A stretch of 64,000 nt of DNA from Symbiodinium microadriaticum (GCA_001939145.1 LSRX01000713.1:299456-363455), one strand, 5' to 3'; shown: positions 40,518 to 49,613, counted from the first letter of the stretch. Numbers and translations: made by a program. The notes: generated by a model from the letters alone, not told the origin.

Positions 40518-41242
40518 CGACGAGTCACCGACACTTCCATGGGCTCCACGGACTCCGCCACAGCGTCTCGGACACCTTGATTAACGATCATGTAAGTGCC
40601 CTCTGTGCCAATGCGTGTCTGAGCCGGAAGCCTGCCACCTTGCAAGAGCACCAAAGGAGCCGTGACAGTTCGACCATCCACCGTCATGCGCCCGAAAGCC
40701 ATCTTCAACTAAGAAAGTTTGCACGGGTACAAACCCGGAGATGCGCTCAAGACATTGTTCCCCAAGGTGGGAAACGCAACAATCTGAGCAGCGCGACGAA
40801 CGAGGCTGAGATGCATCGTGTTGGCATCGTTGCGATCTGGAGCAACTCTTCCCTCGATGTACAAGCTAGCTCGCTCCAGGATCACAAACCTCATCTGCTG
40901 GCGCTGCAATTCTGCGCCGTCGCCGGGTCCCAAGCCTGCCAGCTCCAAGAGAGGTTCTTCGCCGCATCGTACTTCGATCTGTCCAGTCAGATCTGTGAAC
41001 GTCATTTTCAGCCAGATGTCTCCGTTTTTGTTCAATCGTTCTTGGGCATAGCTCACCTGACAAAAGGAATCCGTCCAATCTATGCTGGCTTGAGGCATGC
41101 GAGCTTCAGGGCCGATGAGCCCGTTCCGACATCGACTTTCGTTTGCTGCAACCGTCGCCTCGTCGACCTTGATGCTCATCCAGCTCGATAGTCTTGACAA
41201 GCTCTTTTGCAAGCTGCGTGTCGACGTACTCCCGGTCTGCAT
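40514..41242 (-). pseudogene. Broken gene fragment, OB-fold-like, in-frame TAG
   Basis: 40709-41242 contains GDIWLKMTFTDLTGQIEVRC, then GEEPLLELAGL and FVILERASLYIEGR, a beta-rich pattern like RPA-type OB-folds. The frame is stopped by TAG at 40709-40711 and continues in the same phase as LKMAFGRMTVDGRTVTAPLV and on to 40514. The OB-fold assignment rests on pattern only; RPA-like domains also occur in Helitrons. Confidence 0.45.
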
Positions 41243-41872
41243 CGGTCAGGAGATCAAGAACGGTGATGGAGCTCTTGCTCGTGCTCACCACTTTCGTCAG
41301 ACCACCGCGGTCTTTGTCCACACCGCACCAGAAGGTCTCCAAGACCACCATTTTCCCTTTCTGAGCCTCCGTGAGGACTTGCGCCAAAGTTTCCACAGCT
41401 TGATGTTCTGCAAGCTGACGTCTCCATCCGACAGCGCGATCGCTTGCACGTCACCCTCTGACGTGGGTACAAGCTCGCCAATTGTCTGCAGGAGACCTCC
41501 GATTGTGATGAACATTCCGTCACTGACATCTTCAAGCGCCCACGAGCTGTCACGGGGCAAGTAGTATCGCGGAGGCTGGCCCGGCTCAAGCACCTCTTGA
41601 GTCTTGAGAGACGCACGATCTTGCCCCAGGTTTTCGACCACGATCGTGTTTGCCGCAGACCCACTGAGAAAGGCAAAACATTGTCTTTGAACCTTCGTCA
41701 TCTTCTTGAGCACCCACAGGGAACCTGGTTTCCAAAACTCCGATCTTTGTTGGCAATGTCCTCTTCCACCAGACCGTCTGAGCGGGGTCCGCTGATCGAC
41801 GTGAGATCTGCCAAAGTCACAGTCGTTATATTTCTGTTGTCGACGGCTAGAACTTCCGTGCTTCCATGACAC
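41106..41872 (-). pseudogene. Broken gene fragment, upstream part
   Basis: 41297-41872 reads KVQRQCFAFLSGSAANTIVV and later GGLLQTIGELVPTSEGDVQA, and loses frame near 41390. 41106-41396 then continues as TLAQVLTEAQKGKMVVLETF up to IELDEHQ near 41165, where the frame passes to 40709-41242. One-base shifts explain both transitions. Unknown family. Confidence 0.4.
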
Positions 41873-42237
41873 TTGATTGAAGCCTCGCTAACGCTTCACC
41901 TCAAGAGCCAGCAGTCACGCAGAGATCGTGTGCGGTTGCGGCATGCCGCTTGTCTTGCTTGCTCCAACCCCAAGGCAGCATGCTGGCCTCGTTCCACAAG
42001 TCGTAGATCAGATGAACTCCACGTGCATGCATGGGACCAAGCGCGTGTGGCTTTGCAAACAAGGTTTACAGCAAGATGAAGCGGGAAAGGGGGGGGGGTT
42101 ATAGGGTTGAGGGTCGGGGGGGTTGGATTGTAAATGAAAGACGTCGCACTCGCAGGAATCAATCAGGGCAGATCACGGAAGGGCATACAAATCACACCAA
42201 GACGACGAGAAACGCAAGCCCAAGCATGACGAAAAAC

Positions 42238-42351
42238 TTCAATATCACCATCGTAGCTCCCGCACTGCTGTGCAACATAGCCTGCACTTCGTAGTTCAAT
42301 ATCACCATCGTAGTTCTCGCACTGCTGTGCAACATAGCCTGCACTTCGTAG
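42238..42351. repeat. Tandem duplication of 57 bp
   Basis: Two head-to-tail units (42238-42294, 42295-42351) begin TTCAATATCACCATCGTAG and end GCCTGCACTTCGTAG; they differ at two bases (CTCCC versus TTCTC). Confidence 0.95.
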
Positions 42352-42523
42352 TTCAAGTCCATATGGTCATTCACTGGACTCGCTCCATCTAGCGAGACCT
42401 CGCCCCATTTCTAATATGTTGTATATATGAATATATGCAGAGAGGCAAGACCCTATAAGTGGGCCATGTCTCTCTGCTTCTCTATTTCTTAGGGTTTCTT
42501 AGGGTTTAGGGTTTTTTTTCGCT

Positions 42524-42586
42524 TCGATTTGAGCCGAAATCAGGGAGAATTAGGGCTTTCACTTTGGTTTGAGCCGAAAATCTACG
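42524..42586 (-). other. Two spliced-leader-like relics
   Basis: On the minus strand 42569-42586 reads CGTAGATTTTCGGCTCAA, close to the dinoflagellate spliced leader (CGTAGCCATTTTGGCTCAAG) with two bases missing and one added. A second, shorter match (ATTTCGGCTCAA) lies about 40 bp downstream. Tandem leader relics mark retroposed mRNAs in dinoflagellates, but no clear gene follows here. Confidence 0.25.
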
Positions 42587-42723
42587 AACTGCTGTACAAT
42601 GCTACAAAAGCAGCTTGGCACAAAATAGAGCACAGGCGTCCATGTGAATCCTTCCTAGACGTGTCTCGCAGGCAGTGAAAAAACTTTTACAGCAAAGTGC
42701 TTGCTTAGACAGTCTCAAAATGC

Positions 42724-43242
42724 CTACCGCGATGGCAGTGACATGGCCAACTCACTTGTACGTGTATCTGGTGTCGTTGGTTCAAGTGGTTCAACTTCCC
42801 TACCTTTCCAAGCGCTGCGTACTCCTACGCGCCTAAGTTCTTGCATGTCGCATTTGTGATGCTTCCCCCATCTGCACACACGCAACGAGTGGGGTCGATG
42901 CAAAGTCGTTGCATTTGCCGTTTCCGCAAGGGGCACACATTCCCCCATGAGTGAACAACTCGTTTGAAAACCTGCGTGCTGCTGATCGTTTTTGCAACAC
43001 TCTGCAAGTGCACACCTCCGGGGACAGGTGGGGGTGGGGGCCACCGGTGGGGGAACCCGTCCCCGTCCACGGCCGCGTCCTCCCGCGAACGCTCGGCACA
43101 CCAGAGCTCCCCACCCGTCCCGGTCCACAGCCCGTGGACACGATGCGGTGGAGTCCTCTGCGCTAAAAGGCTTTTCCGGTCCACGGCGACGTTTTTCGGT
43201 GAACGCTCCTCTGCGGGAAGGAAAAACTAAACAAGAACCCAA
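42724..43242 (-). CDS. GC-rich open frames, unknown
   Basis: Three minus frames and three plus frames are open over this GC-rich block, so phase cannot be settled. Cys-containing minus segments (GNVCPLRKRQMQRLCIDPTR or GMCAPCGNGKCNDFASTPLV) look protein-like. Nothing is recognised. Confidence 0.2.
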   Translation of the reverse strand: MGSCLVFPSRRGAFTEKRRRGPEKPFSAEDSTASCPRAVDRDGWGALVCRAFAGGRGRGRGRVPPPVAPTPTCPRRCALAECCKNDQQHAGFQTSCSLMGECVPLAETANATTLHRPHSLRVCRWGKHHKCDMQELRRVGVRSAWKGREVEPLEPTTPDTRTSELAMSLPSR

Positions 43243-43249
43243 CCCCCCA

Positions 43250-43970
43250 GGAGTTTTTGACAGAAAAAAGGACGTTGGAGGCCTAGGGTGTAGGGTTCAC
43301 TTGTGGGTCCAAGCAAGAGTGTTGAGACTGAAGAACCCAACATGACACGAACGGAAGAAGCTTGAAAAAACACGGACCCTCTTGGGGTTGAGGGTTTAGG
43401 GAACCTTGGAAAAAAAACACGGACCCTTTTGGTGTTTACGGTTTATAGGGGCTTCGGGAAGATTAAAAAAACACGGGCACCCGTTCGGGTCTGGGGGCTG
43501 ATACCTTCGGCTGGCGCTTTATACAGTCTTGGAGAGGCTTGAAAAGGGACCTAAACCCTAAACCCTAAACCACTGGTAACCAGATCAGCCCTGAAGCATA
43601 TCACTGTCTCACTATGTTGGGGCTTCCGCCGTTACGCATCTTGACGCAAACCTCGCAAATGGGTCTTCGTGGTTCAGTAGGGCAGCTGGCACGAGCCGCC
43701 ATGGGCGTTGAACATTCATAGGAAACACTTCTTAGGGCTTGGCTTCAGTGTCTCTTTTGCCCTGGGTGGGGCTTTCGGGCGGGAATCTCGCCTGTGCTTT
43801 TCAGCCAAGAGGCGAATCAGCAGCTCCTCAGAGGTTGAGAGTTTTTTCCAATCGAAGCGGGGGTTCTAACATGAGATGGGGGATAAGGAGAGGCCGTGAC
43901 GTGACATCAAGAGGTCCTTCCGCCAAACACCACCACCCTCCCTCAAGCCCTAAGCCCTGAACCACAAGCC
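43250..43970. other. Unique sequence and sparse repeats
   Basis: AAAAAACACGG(A/G)CCC occurs three times (43365-43475) in a loose tandem. A plus frame at 43739-43960 is open, without recognisable content. Confidence 0.35.
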
Positions 43971-43977
43971 ACTGAAG

Positions 43978-44074
43978 TTCATCGTGAAGGGGATGCTTGA
44001 AAATCAACCGCAGCTGGAAGAGACAGCTTATGATACCTTGCATCGCGTCACTTCTTCAAGACATTTCAAGACCC
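43978..44074 (+). CDS. Exon candidate, helical
   Basis: The plus frame encodes FIVKGMLENQPQLEETAYDT and LHRVTSSRHFKT, preceded by AG (CTGAAG|TTC) and followed by a possible donor (ACCC|GTAGAG). It is strongly protein-like; the minus strand has stops. It probably belongs with 44541-45310 to one plus-strand gene. Function unknown. Confidence 0.5.
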
Positions 44075-44319
44075 GTAGAGCTTCGGAAACTTGCCTTCCT
44101 TGCCCTAAACCCTGAACTCCGAACCCTAAACCCTCATCAAACCCGGCATCCGAAACCCGGAACCCTAATTGTAAACTAATCCCCAGATGCCCCCAGACCC
44201 CAGTCAAAATTTGGAGCCCTCCCTGCATTTTTCCCCTGTTCAGGGTCCCTAATTGCTGGGTCTGTGCTCGCCGAAGCTGCTCCAAAGAAGTAGAGGCAAA
44301 ATATCTGCCTCAGCTCAGC

Positions 44320-44530
44320 ATCCAGTAGCGAGCTATGGTTCGGAAGTAGAGGGTTTAGGGTTTACTGGTTTCCTGCTGTTGGGGCCATATGAAACGGGAA
44401 CATTTTCTATCCTTATTAGGGCTTTATAACAACAAAATTGTAAAATTGTATCCAACAGGGCCCTAGTAGTTGAGAGGCTTAGAGGTGCGGAGGTCCCGGG
44501 TTTAGGGTTTAGGGTTTAGGGTTTATGGTG
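44320..44530. other. Unique spacer with TTTAGGG block
   Basis: Low-complexity ACAAAATTGTAAAATTGTA near 44432-44450 and TTTAGGG at 44498-44523. No exon is seen. Confidence 0.5.
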
Positions 44531-44540
44531 TTCGAGGTTC

Positions 44541-44639
44541 CCAAACCCACGGAGTCCAATCAAAGTGATGACAAGGCTCACCAAACTGAACAAGGCTCTT
44601 GAGCCGCTTCAGAAACACAAAGGGGAGCTCTTGACCTAA
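44541..44639 (+). CDS. Exon candidate, coiled-coil-like
   Basis: The plus frame encodes KVMTRLTKLNKALEPLQKHK and GELLT before TAA in CCCTAAA repeat. It is basic and helical. Borders are uncertain. It lies between other plus-strand candidates. Confidence 0.4.
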   Translation, partial: PNPRSPIKVMTRLTKLNKALEPLQKHKGELLT

Positions 44640-44945
44640 ACCCTAAACCTAAACCCTAAACCCAAACAAGACCCTAAACCCTAGACCCTAAACCCTAAAC
44701 TCCGTAAACCCTAAAGGATAGGGACTCCTTTTTTTCAAGGGTCCTGACGTTGAAGATCCTGGGATTTGGAGTGTACATACCTTGGGGCCCCCCTTCTTTC
44801 CTGAAGACTCTAGTTGTGGGGTTTGGGGGTTTAGGGGTTTAGGGTTTAGGGCTTTAGGGCTTTAGGGTTTTAGGATTTAGGGTTTTAGGGCTTTAGGGTT
44901 TTAGGGATTTAGGGTTTAGGGTCTCCGGGTTTCAGGGTTTAGGGT
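44640..44945. repeat. Telomere-like repeats, both orientations
   Basis: CCCTAAA at 44637-44715 turns to TTTAGGG at 44820-44945 with frequent one-base variants. Confidence 0.85.
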
Positions 44946-44948
44946 TAT

Positions 44949-45104
44949 TCTGAAAATCCTGCTGCCGCCCTTCAGCTAGAGCAGATCCACAGAGAGAACA
45001 GTACGTGCCATGATCCACTGTGGTACTACGGGAGGTCCGCCAAAGAACTCATAAGCCCCAAAGAAACGCCCCGGCAGAAGACGAGAAAAAGCTTGCATAA
45101 ACTC
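44949..45104 (+). CDS. Exon candidate, charged
   Basis: The plus frame reads SENPAAALQLEQIHRENSTC, then HDPLWYYGRSAKELISPKET and PRQKTRKSLHKL. The composition is clearly protein-like and the basic C-terminal part could be a linker. The frame continues open through telomere-like sequence, so the 3' border is not fixed. Function unknown. Confidence 0.5.
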
Positions 45105-45175
45105 TATTGGGAGTTTAGGGTTTCGGGTTTTGGGCTTAGGGGGTTTAAGCTTGGTCCTACCTATCCGTACCGCAG

Positions 45176-45310
45176 GGTGTGCAGCCCAAAGTGCTCGCAG
45201 ACGATGAAAAAAGGGTGCGTCTGTGTGATTAGTGTCGCCGGATTCCAATCCTCGGGAACTACTTCTTCGGGAAGTCCCGGGTGCACGGGTTCGAAGGCTT
45301 CAGCATGATT
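45176..45310 (+). CDS. Exon candidates separated by an in-frame TAG
   Basis: CCGCAG|GGTGTG opens GVQPKVLADDEKR followed by a GTGCGT donor, the same hexamer as the channel intron at 34619. The same phase continues to a TAG at 45230-45232 and then reads CRRIPILGNYFFGKSRVHGF and EGFSMICT. Either two exons overlap this interval in different transcripts or one frame is broken by the TAG. Confidence 0.4.
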
Positions 45311-45431
45311 TGCACAAGAAGACATATCTATCTGTGCATCTGAACAGTATGTATCTACCGACCTACCTATCTAACTATCTATGCCTCTATCTTCCCTTCC
45401 GTCTGTCCCTCTCCTCTCTCTTCATCAGATT

Positions 45432-45465
45432 GTGATGATGATGGGATGATGCTGACGACGACATG

Positions 45466-45532
<67 letters not shown>

Positions 45533-45810
45533 GCTGCCGCTGCTGCTGCCTACTACTACTTTCCCCTCCCACTCCCACCCCACTCTGACTCCGAATAACT
45601 TTTACTACTACTACTACTACTACTACTACTACGACGACGACGACGACGACTACTACTACTACTACTGCTCCTACTCCTCCTGCTCCTTCTGCTCTTACTG
45701 CTCTTCCTGCTCCTGCTCCTCCTCCTCGTCCTGCTGCTGCGCAACTCCTTCGAGTGCGACTGCGACTGCGACTACGTCGACGACGACGACAACAACCACA
45801 ACAGCAACAA
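45432..45810. repeat. Long triplet-repeat tract (CTG, TAC, ACG, CTC, CGA units)
   Basis: (CTG)n at 45467-45549 is followed by (TAC)n and (GAC)n at 45600-45668, CTCCTG-type units to 45740 and CGACTG/GACGAC units to 45800. The minus strand translates to poly-Gln (45387-45578) and, upstream, to an Arg/Ser-rich stretch (45556-45744) resembling an RS domain. Translation may be incidental. Confidence 0.9.
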
Positions 45811-45850
45811 CGACCAAGCTACTACTATCTTTGCAAGTTTACCCGTGCAG

Positions 45851-45891
45851 AGCCTGTAGCTCTGGAGGAGAACAGCGATGTCGAGCTTAAG
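45851..45891 (+). CDS. Exon candidate, 41 nt
   Basis: CGTGCAG|AGCCTG and CTTAAG|GTTGGG bound PVALEENSDVELK in phase. The exon directly follows the triplet tract and is acidic. The splice fit is good; function unknown. Confidence 0.45.
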
Positions 45892-45999
45892 GTTGGGCTT
45901 GGGCAGTTTAAGGCTTTAAGGTTTCAACTCTTCGGGTTTCAGGCCGCAGGGCTTCGGGTTCAAGGTCTAATCCCCCGACCACCCCCATGACCGAAACCG

Positions 46000-46470
46000 T
46001 TTGAGGCTTCAACCAAAATCCTGCACCTGCACAAGACCTAAACCCATGAAACCCTAAACCCTAAACCCATGAAACCCCTCAACTGGTAGCTCAAGCATGA
46101 TGGCAAAAGCTTATTGCGAGCTTGAATGGAGCATAAGGGGTGCAAGGGTAGAGCCCGGGGAGGAAGTCGGGTCAAAGCTTTGAGGGTTCAACGGTTCAGG
46201 ACGTAAGGCTTTGGAAGAGGAGTTCTTCATGATCCGATGGCGTGTGGAAGATGTGTGAGACGTAGATCAGACAAGCAGCTGCATCCACCGACATATATAT
46301 TGCATAAATCACCTGTGCTGAGGACACAGCTAAAATTCCAATTAGGGTTAGCTTTTCGGGTCAGGGTTTAGGGTGAAGTTTTAGGGCTTAGGGTTTAGGG
46401 TTTAGGATTTAGGCGTTAAGTTGGGTCAAGGGTTTAGGGTTTAGGGTTTAGGGTCGGGGGGTAAGGTTTA
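46000..46470. other. Unique spacer and TTTAGGG block
   Basis: CCCTAAACCCATGAAA units at 46036-46085, unique sequence to 46360, then TTTAGGG at 46365-46470. No exon is seen. Confidence 0.5.
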
Positions 46471-46476
46471 GGGCAG

Positions 46477-46550
46477 CTCCTCAAACCTCAATCCCGAAGA
46501 TGCAACCGAAGCGAGCATCGAAACTGACAGCTCTTACGAACTGTCCGAAG
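46477..46550 (+). CDS. Exon candidate, acidic/Ser-rich
   Basis: GGGCAG|CTCCTC and CCGAAG|GTGGTA bound 74 nt encoding SSNLNPEDATEASIETDSSY and ELSE. The frame is open, acidic and natural, and is flanked directly by TTTAGGG repeat on both sides, a clear example of an exon embedded in telomere-like sequence. Confidence 0.5.
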
Positions 46551-46844
46551 GTGGTACAGGGTTTAGGGTGTAGGGGTATCAGTTCAAGGGGCGGGCAGTC
46601 TGAGGTCCAAACCACAAGGCTTGGCAGCTAGACAATCAAGGGTCCTCTCAAACTGTGTAGGCCTTGCTATGTGTAACCAATAAAACCCCGCGAGGCCCTT
46701 CTGAGAGCTCTAGGACCTTAATACCCCAAACCCTAAACCCTAAACCCATGGCCTTCCCTGGGATGTGTCTCAACACTCCTAGGCCGCGTTTCCACGCACG
46801 GAGCTTGAAGCCAAGGACAGCACTTTGTTTTGACGGGCTTAAGA

Positions 46845-46953
46845 CTCCCTGGTTCTTAGTAGGGAATGGGGGTATGGATCCCTATGATAGTCCCTTCAGG
46901 TCCCCTATGGTAGTCCCAATAACCCATTCCCCCATTCACTACAAACCAGAGAG
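46845..46953. mobile_element. MITE-like hairpin, family B copy 2
   Basis: CTCCCTGGTTCTTAGTAGGG at the left and CATTCACTACAAACCAGAGAG at the right. The centre (CCCTATGATAGTCCCTTCAG) is nearly the same as copy 1, 14.6 kb away. An open plus frame (46664-47071) reads straight through it and is therefore doubtful. Confidence 0.95.
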
Positions 46954-47049
46954 AAGATGGAAGGAGCTATTCCTGACAGCTGGGTGCAGAGAGGACGGGT
47001 TCTGGGGCCCCGAAGGGGCCGCTGAGCCCTCAACAACCCTCAGAATTCT

Positions 47050-47185
47050 AAACCCAGGGTTTAGGGCTTAGGGTTTAGGGCTTAGGGTTTATATAGGGCT
47101 TAGGGCTTAGGGCTTAGGGTTTAGGGTTTAGGGTTTAGGGCTTAGGGCTTAGGGTTTAGGGCTTAGGGTTTAGGGCCTCAGGCCA
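47050..47185 (+). repeat. TTTAGGGC(TTAGGG) telomere-like array
   Basis: About 18 units alternate TTTAGGG and CTTAGGG. Confidence 0.9.
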
Positions 47186-47194
47186 ACTGTTCAC

Positions 47195-47269
47195 CTCCAG
47201 GAAAGCGGCCACGGAGACTTTGGGTGCGACAGCTTGGAGATCAAAGGCCAAGGCGCTACGGCGAAAGCC
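47195..47269 (-). CDS. Exon candidate (minus), 75 nt
   Basis: CAGCAG|GGCTTT acceptor and CTGGAG|GTGAAC donor bound 25 codons in phase 0: GFRRSALAFDLQAVAPKVSV and AAFLE. The exon is flanked on both sides by TTTAGGG arrays. Its strand is opposite to neighbouring candidates. The splice fit is exact; function unknown. Confidence 0.45.
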
Positions 47270-47361
47270 CTGCTGGGTTTGGGTTTAGGGTCGGGGGTTT
47301 GCAGGGTTTAGGGTTTGCAGGGTTTGCAGGGTTTGGGGTTTAGGATTTAGGGTTCAGGCTT

Positions 47362-47583
47362 TTAGGGTTTAGGGCTCCATACACCCTGAACCCGAAGGGT
47401 CAAAAATATGCTTCTTGCAAAGCCGTATCCTGCAATAATAATCCTCGGCCAGCGGTGTTCCGTTAGTCGCCGGCTACTGTTGCTGCAAGCATTTTGCCAA
47501 CATGACAGCATAACACTAGTCACAGCAATAATGACAAGGGTAACAACAATAATAATGATAATAGAAGCCATGTACGCACTCAC
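47362..47583 (-). CDS. Small open frame with hydrophobic N-terminus
   Basis: Seventy-three codons beginning MSAYMASIIIIIVVTLVIIA, a possible membrane segment, then SCWQNACSNSSRRLTEHRWP. The Ile run is encoded by (AAT)n/(ATT)n low complexity, so it may be chance; the downstream part looks protein-like. Confidence 0.25.
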   Translation of the reverse strand: MSAYMASIIIIIVVTLVIIAVTSVMLSCWQNACSNSSRRLTEHRWPRIIIAGYGFARSIFLTLRVQGVWSPKP

Positions 47584-47605
47584 TTTTTAGGGGGTTAGCG
47601 ACGGT

Positions 47606-48046
47606 TTGTGTCCTCAAACTCTCTCTGCACCCTCTCGGCGCATGCACTTGGCTCCCTTTGGCTCAAATGAAATTGCAGGCCCAGGTGGCAATCACACACA
47701 TTGTGATATTTTCGAAGAGCCAATGTCTGGCGATAAACTGTGCCTGCAGAGATGCAGGGCAAAAAGGGTGACGGAGGGGCTGGGGATTCAAAAGGCTTCA
47801 GGCTACTGTCAGTGCCGTGATGTGATGATCACCGGCAACTGCGGGCTGCACTCAGGGATCGGAGCTGTTGCAGCAAGCCCCCCTTTAAAAAAGACGACGA
47901 CCAGCGCCTTAAGGACCACCAGGAAGGACAAGGATCGGGCTAAGCCAAAAAACCTCACAAAACCCGACCTCAAAACGCTCAGAAACCCGCAAAGTCCTGA
48001 GCCCCAAAACCCACACCTCATCCTGGGGAGGCCCCCTCTGGGGTAG
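47606..48046 (+). CDS. Open frame of 146 codons, Cys-containing, unknown
   Basis: The plus frame contains HTHCDIFEEPMSGDKLCLQR and GYCQCRDVMITGNCGLHSGI, then a Lys-rich tail that may be repeat-derived (TKPDLKTLRNPQSPEP). The first 90 codons look like a real exon with eight cysteines and histidines. No domain is recognised. Confidence 0.3.
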   Translation: MCPQTLSAPSRRMHLAPFGSNEIAGPGGNHTHCDIFEEPMSGDKLCLQRCRAKRVTEGLGIQKASGYCQCRDVMITGNCGLHSGIGAVAASPPLKKTTTSALRTTRKDKDRAKPKNLTKPDLKTLRNPQSPEPQNPHLILGRPPLG

Positions 48047-48183
48047 TTTTTCTCCCTTAGGGTGGTCCTTTTTGTTTAAGTGGGCCGTACTCCCTTGGGG
48101 ATCAAACCAAGGCACGCAACCGCTCGTCTTGTACAGGTTTTTGACGTCATAGCCTGGACAGGCGATGCTTTAACGGGAAACCG

Positions 48184-48346
48184 CAGGCGGGGAGTTTAGG
48201 GTATATAGAGACCTTCTATAAGGCTCCTATAAGGTATATAGAGACCTTCTATAAGGCTCCTATAAGGTATATAGAGACGTTCTATGAGGCTACTATAAGG
48301 TATATAGACCTTCTAAGAGGCTCCTATAACGGTAACTACCCGCCTG
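48184..48346. mobile_element. Hairpin element with internal minisatellite, family H copy 2
   Basis: CAGGCGGGGA and CCCGCCTG form the ends. Between them GGTATATAGAGACCTTCTAT followed by AAGGCTCCTATAA is repeated four times (period about 33-36). Copy 1 (24035-24133) has fewer units. Confidence 0.8.
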
Positions 48347-48349
48347 AAG

Positions 48350-48900
48350 ATGTCCTAGAGATGCTGCGAACTTCGACCTCATAGGCCATGAAGCCTCCCT
48401 AATCTTAGGGTTTAGGGTTTAGGGTTTAGGAGGAGGGCAGATCACAACAGAAAGATGTAAGGACTCTAAGCGAATACGAATACTAGTACTCAACCATCTG
48501 CATGAAACTCTAAGCCCTGCCCTAAACCCTAAACCCTAAACCAACAGCCCTAAACCCTAATCCCTGACTCCTGAACCCCTGGGACCTTCGCAGCCGCTTG
48601 GGCCAGCCCTAGAGGCGGCTACTTCCGCACCGCATCTTGCGAGAACAAACCGAACTGCTGGCCTCTACGACGTAGGGATCAGGGTTAGGGCAAAACCCTA
48701 AACCCTAAACTCTAAAACCCTAAAGCCCTAAAACCCTAAAACCCTAAAACCCTAAAACCCTCAACCCTAAACCCTAAAGGGTTTCGGGCTCAGGGTTTAT
48801 GGACTGGTTCTGGAGGTTGGAAGACTCTTTCGCTGCAACACCCGCAGGGTCTCAAAAAAGGCCGCCAAAGGCCCAGGCAACCAAAAGAACACGGTTTAGG
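48350..48900. other. Telomere-like repeats and unique spacer
   Basis: TTTAGGG at 48408-48430, CCCTAAA at 48520-48560 and 48693-48780. The spacer 48590-48680 is open on both strands. No exon is called. Confidence 0.5.
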
Positions 48901-48913
48901 GTTTAGGGTTTAG

Positions 48914-48950
48914 GGGAGCGAGACGAAAATAAGAAAGCCAAGACCTTGGT
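48914..48950 (+). CDS. Exon candidate with GTAAGT donor
   Basis: TTTAG|GGGAGCG acceptor within TTTAGGG repeat, reading ERDENKKAKTL, then a consensus donor (TTGGT|GTAAGT). The acceptor AG is supplied by the telomere-like repeat itself. Confidence 0.35.
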
Positions 48951-49079
48951 GTAAGTGTCGAGTCGACTTCAATAGTGGATCTATACGTCGCTCTATCAGG
49001 CTCTATCCCTAAACCCTAAACCCTAAACCCTACACCCGAAACCCAGGCTCCATAAAGAATGCTACGAGTTGGGGCTTGC

Positions 49080-49193
49080 ATGGCCGCAGCCATGTTCAAA
49101 ACACCCAGCCTGGCTCGTTCAGCTCGCCTTTCACCATGTCCTCACGGGGAGGTGAAGCTTAAGGCCCTGGGGTCGCAGGAGTTCCTGGCTTAG
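49080..49193 (+). CDS. Small ORF or exon, 37 codons
   Basis: ATG at 49080: MAAAMFKTPSLARSARLSPC, then PHGEVKLKALGSQEFLA and TAG. It is basic and amphipathic like an organelle-targeting N-terminus, possibly spliced at GGGGAG|GTGAAG. Speculative. Confidence 0.3.
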   Translation: MAAAMFKTPSLARSARLSPCPHGEVKLKALGSQEFLA

Positions 49194-49217
49194 GGGCGGA
49201 GGGCTTTTCCTTCATGA

Positions 49218-49268
49218 ATCCCTAAACCCTAAACCCTAAACCCTAAACCCTAAACCCTAAACCCTAAA
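49218..49268 (-). repeat. Perfect CCCTAAA array
   Basis: Seven uninterrupted CCCTAAA units occur here, one of the cleanest telomere-like arrays in the window. Confidence 0.95.
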
Positions 49269-49428
49269 CTTAAACGTTTTGGGTTTTAGGGTGTAGGGCT
49301 TGGGGGGGAGCTCAGGCTTCCTATGAAAGTGCACAGGCCTATTCCTTTTCGGGCAGTTCGGAAAATGGGGCTGCAGAGTCCTGTGGCTCACTCCTGACGG
49401 TACAGGGCTCAGAGTTTAGCTGGGTAAT

Positions 49429-49512
49429 ATAGGGGCCTTAAGAAGTAGAATAGGGTTTTGGGGCCCAACATACGATGATCGTAATAAGGAACCCCCAAAA
49501 TTAGGCCTTGAA
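49429..49512. mobile_element. Hairpin element, family J copy 2
   Basis: ATAGGGGCCTTAAGAAGTAG (then AATAGGGTTTTGGGG) at the left; GGAACCCCCAAAATTAGGCC at the right. Confidence 0.55.
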
Positions 49513-49613
49513 GTTTAGGGTTTAGGGTACCCTAAAAACCCCAAAACCCCCAAACCCCTAAACCCTACACCCTAAAACCCCACACCCTAAAACCCTAAAG
49601 GTACCCTAAACCC

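Noticed and set aside
41873-42162. Open frames on both strands at the upstream end of the broken gene
   Set aside because: No agreement with the neighbouring protein-like fragments; G- and C-runs (42089-42122) create openness.
45556-45744. SR-type splicing factor exon
   Set aside because: Explained by triplet repeats; no RRM or other domain nearby. Kept only as a finding.
46664-47071. 135-codon plus ORF
   Set aside because: Half of it is a family B hairpin and repeat.
47655-47672. Spliced-leader match TTTGGCTCAA
   Set aside because: Ten bases without the following AG context; within an open frame.
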